From Oligoflexia bacterium (GTDB lineage Bacteria > Bdellovibrionota > UBA1018), in assembly GCA_903895855.1 (NCBI GenBank), contig CAITVN010000021.1, forward strand, positions 1 to 34,682: 34,682 nucleotides of DNA, in the 5' to 3' direction. This document shows positions 34,674-34,682 of this stretch, one piece after another; the first letter of the stretch is position 1; each line of letters opens with the position of its first letter. Under the pieces are notes generated by a model that saw nothing but the letters and a program-made list of their open reading frames with translations, made no database searches and was not told the DNA's origin. A program made the position numbers and the translations under genes.

Positions 34674-34682
34674 GTGTTTTCA
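34674..34682 (+). CDS. First codons of a gene cut by the window edge
   Basis: GTG TTT TCA starts seven bases after AGGAGG. In an IS21-type element this would be the istA transposase gene; only three codons are seen, so this rests on position alone. Confidence 0.4.

Larger units (their letters stand above)
34515..34682 (+). mobile_element. Probable left end of an IS21-type element
   Basis: From TGTCATTAC at 34515 three related units follow, each ATTAC, then 15 bases on from its first base TGACC or TGGCC. After a spacer come AGGAGG (34661-34666) and a GTG start at 34674. Long multi-repeat ends followed by a first gene fit the IS21 family. No far end is visible, so limits and family are inferred. 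Confidence 0.5.

Noticed and set aside
1..34682. CRISPR array, tRNA or rRNA genes
   Set aside because: No regularly spaced repeat array and no tRNA- or rRNA-like stretch was seen on either strand by eye.

Overview
The window (34.7 kb, roughly balanced G+C) reads as a chromosomal segment of a free-living Gram-negative bacterium. Signal peptides, lipoboxes and outer-membrane-type beta-barrels are very abundant, and c-type cytochromes encode at least 33 CxxCH haem sites in three proteins. The style of the secreted lipoproteins (tandem-repeat adhesin-like, beta-helix, pentapeptide) and a DUF222-like HNH endonuclease suggest a deltaproteobacterial or Bdellovibrionota lineage. That placement is inference; no rRNA, tRNA or ribosomal gene is present to test it.

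Layout. 1-7.2 kb (+ strand): the tail of an unidentified gene, a small barrel-like protein, a trypsin-like protease translationally coupled to a small membrane protein, a lipoprotein with three 80-residue repeats, and an unknown secreted protein. 7.2-8.3 kb: a compact insertion sequence with an IS1-like transposase and 26-bp terminal inverted repeats. Its two ends supply the stop codons of both flanking convergent genes. 8.3-15.7 kb (- strand): a pentapeptide-containing secreted protein, then a tight four-gene redox operon. In transcription order the operon is an octahaem lipoprotein, a membrane-anchored Fe-S flavoprotein oxidoreductase, a beta-barrel protein and a 21-haem cytochrome made of seven trihaem modules. 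15.7-26.5 kb (- strand): a lipoprotein, a + strand remnant of a metzincin protease gene, a MobA-like enzyme, a secreted protein with a methyltransferase fold, formate-tetrahydrofolate ligase, a large beta-helix lipoprotein, an HNH endonuclease and a barrel-like protein. 26.6-34.5 kb: a large secreted HExxH protein, a Dps ferritin, a 58-residue gene, a periplasmic protein, a secreted cytochrome with four CxxCH sites and one CxxxCH, and a cytosolic PAS-PAS histidine kinase. The right edge carries three spaced repeats and a strong ribosome site, which look like the left end of an IS21-type element starting about 25 bp upstream of the kinase gene.

How the genes may work together. The operon at 10.4-15.7 kb has the parts of a trans-envelope electron conduit: an NAD(P)H/flavin/Fe-S module at the inner membrane, small and very large multihaem carriers, and a barrel. 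The 31-32.8 kb cytochrome may be a further partner. This is the best candidate for an undescribed system here; the electron path and direction are inferred from gene content only. Most other genes look like independent envelope or metabolic genes.
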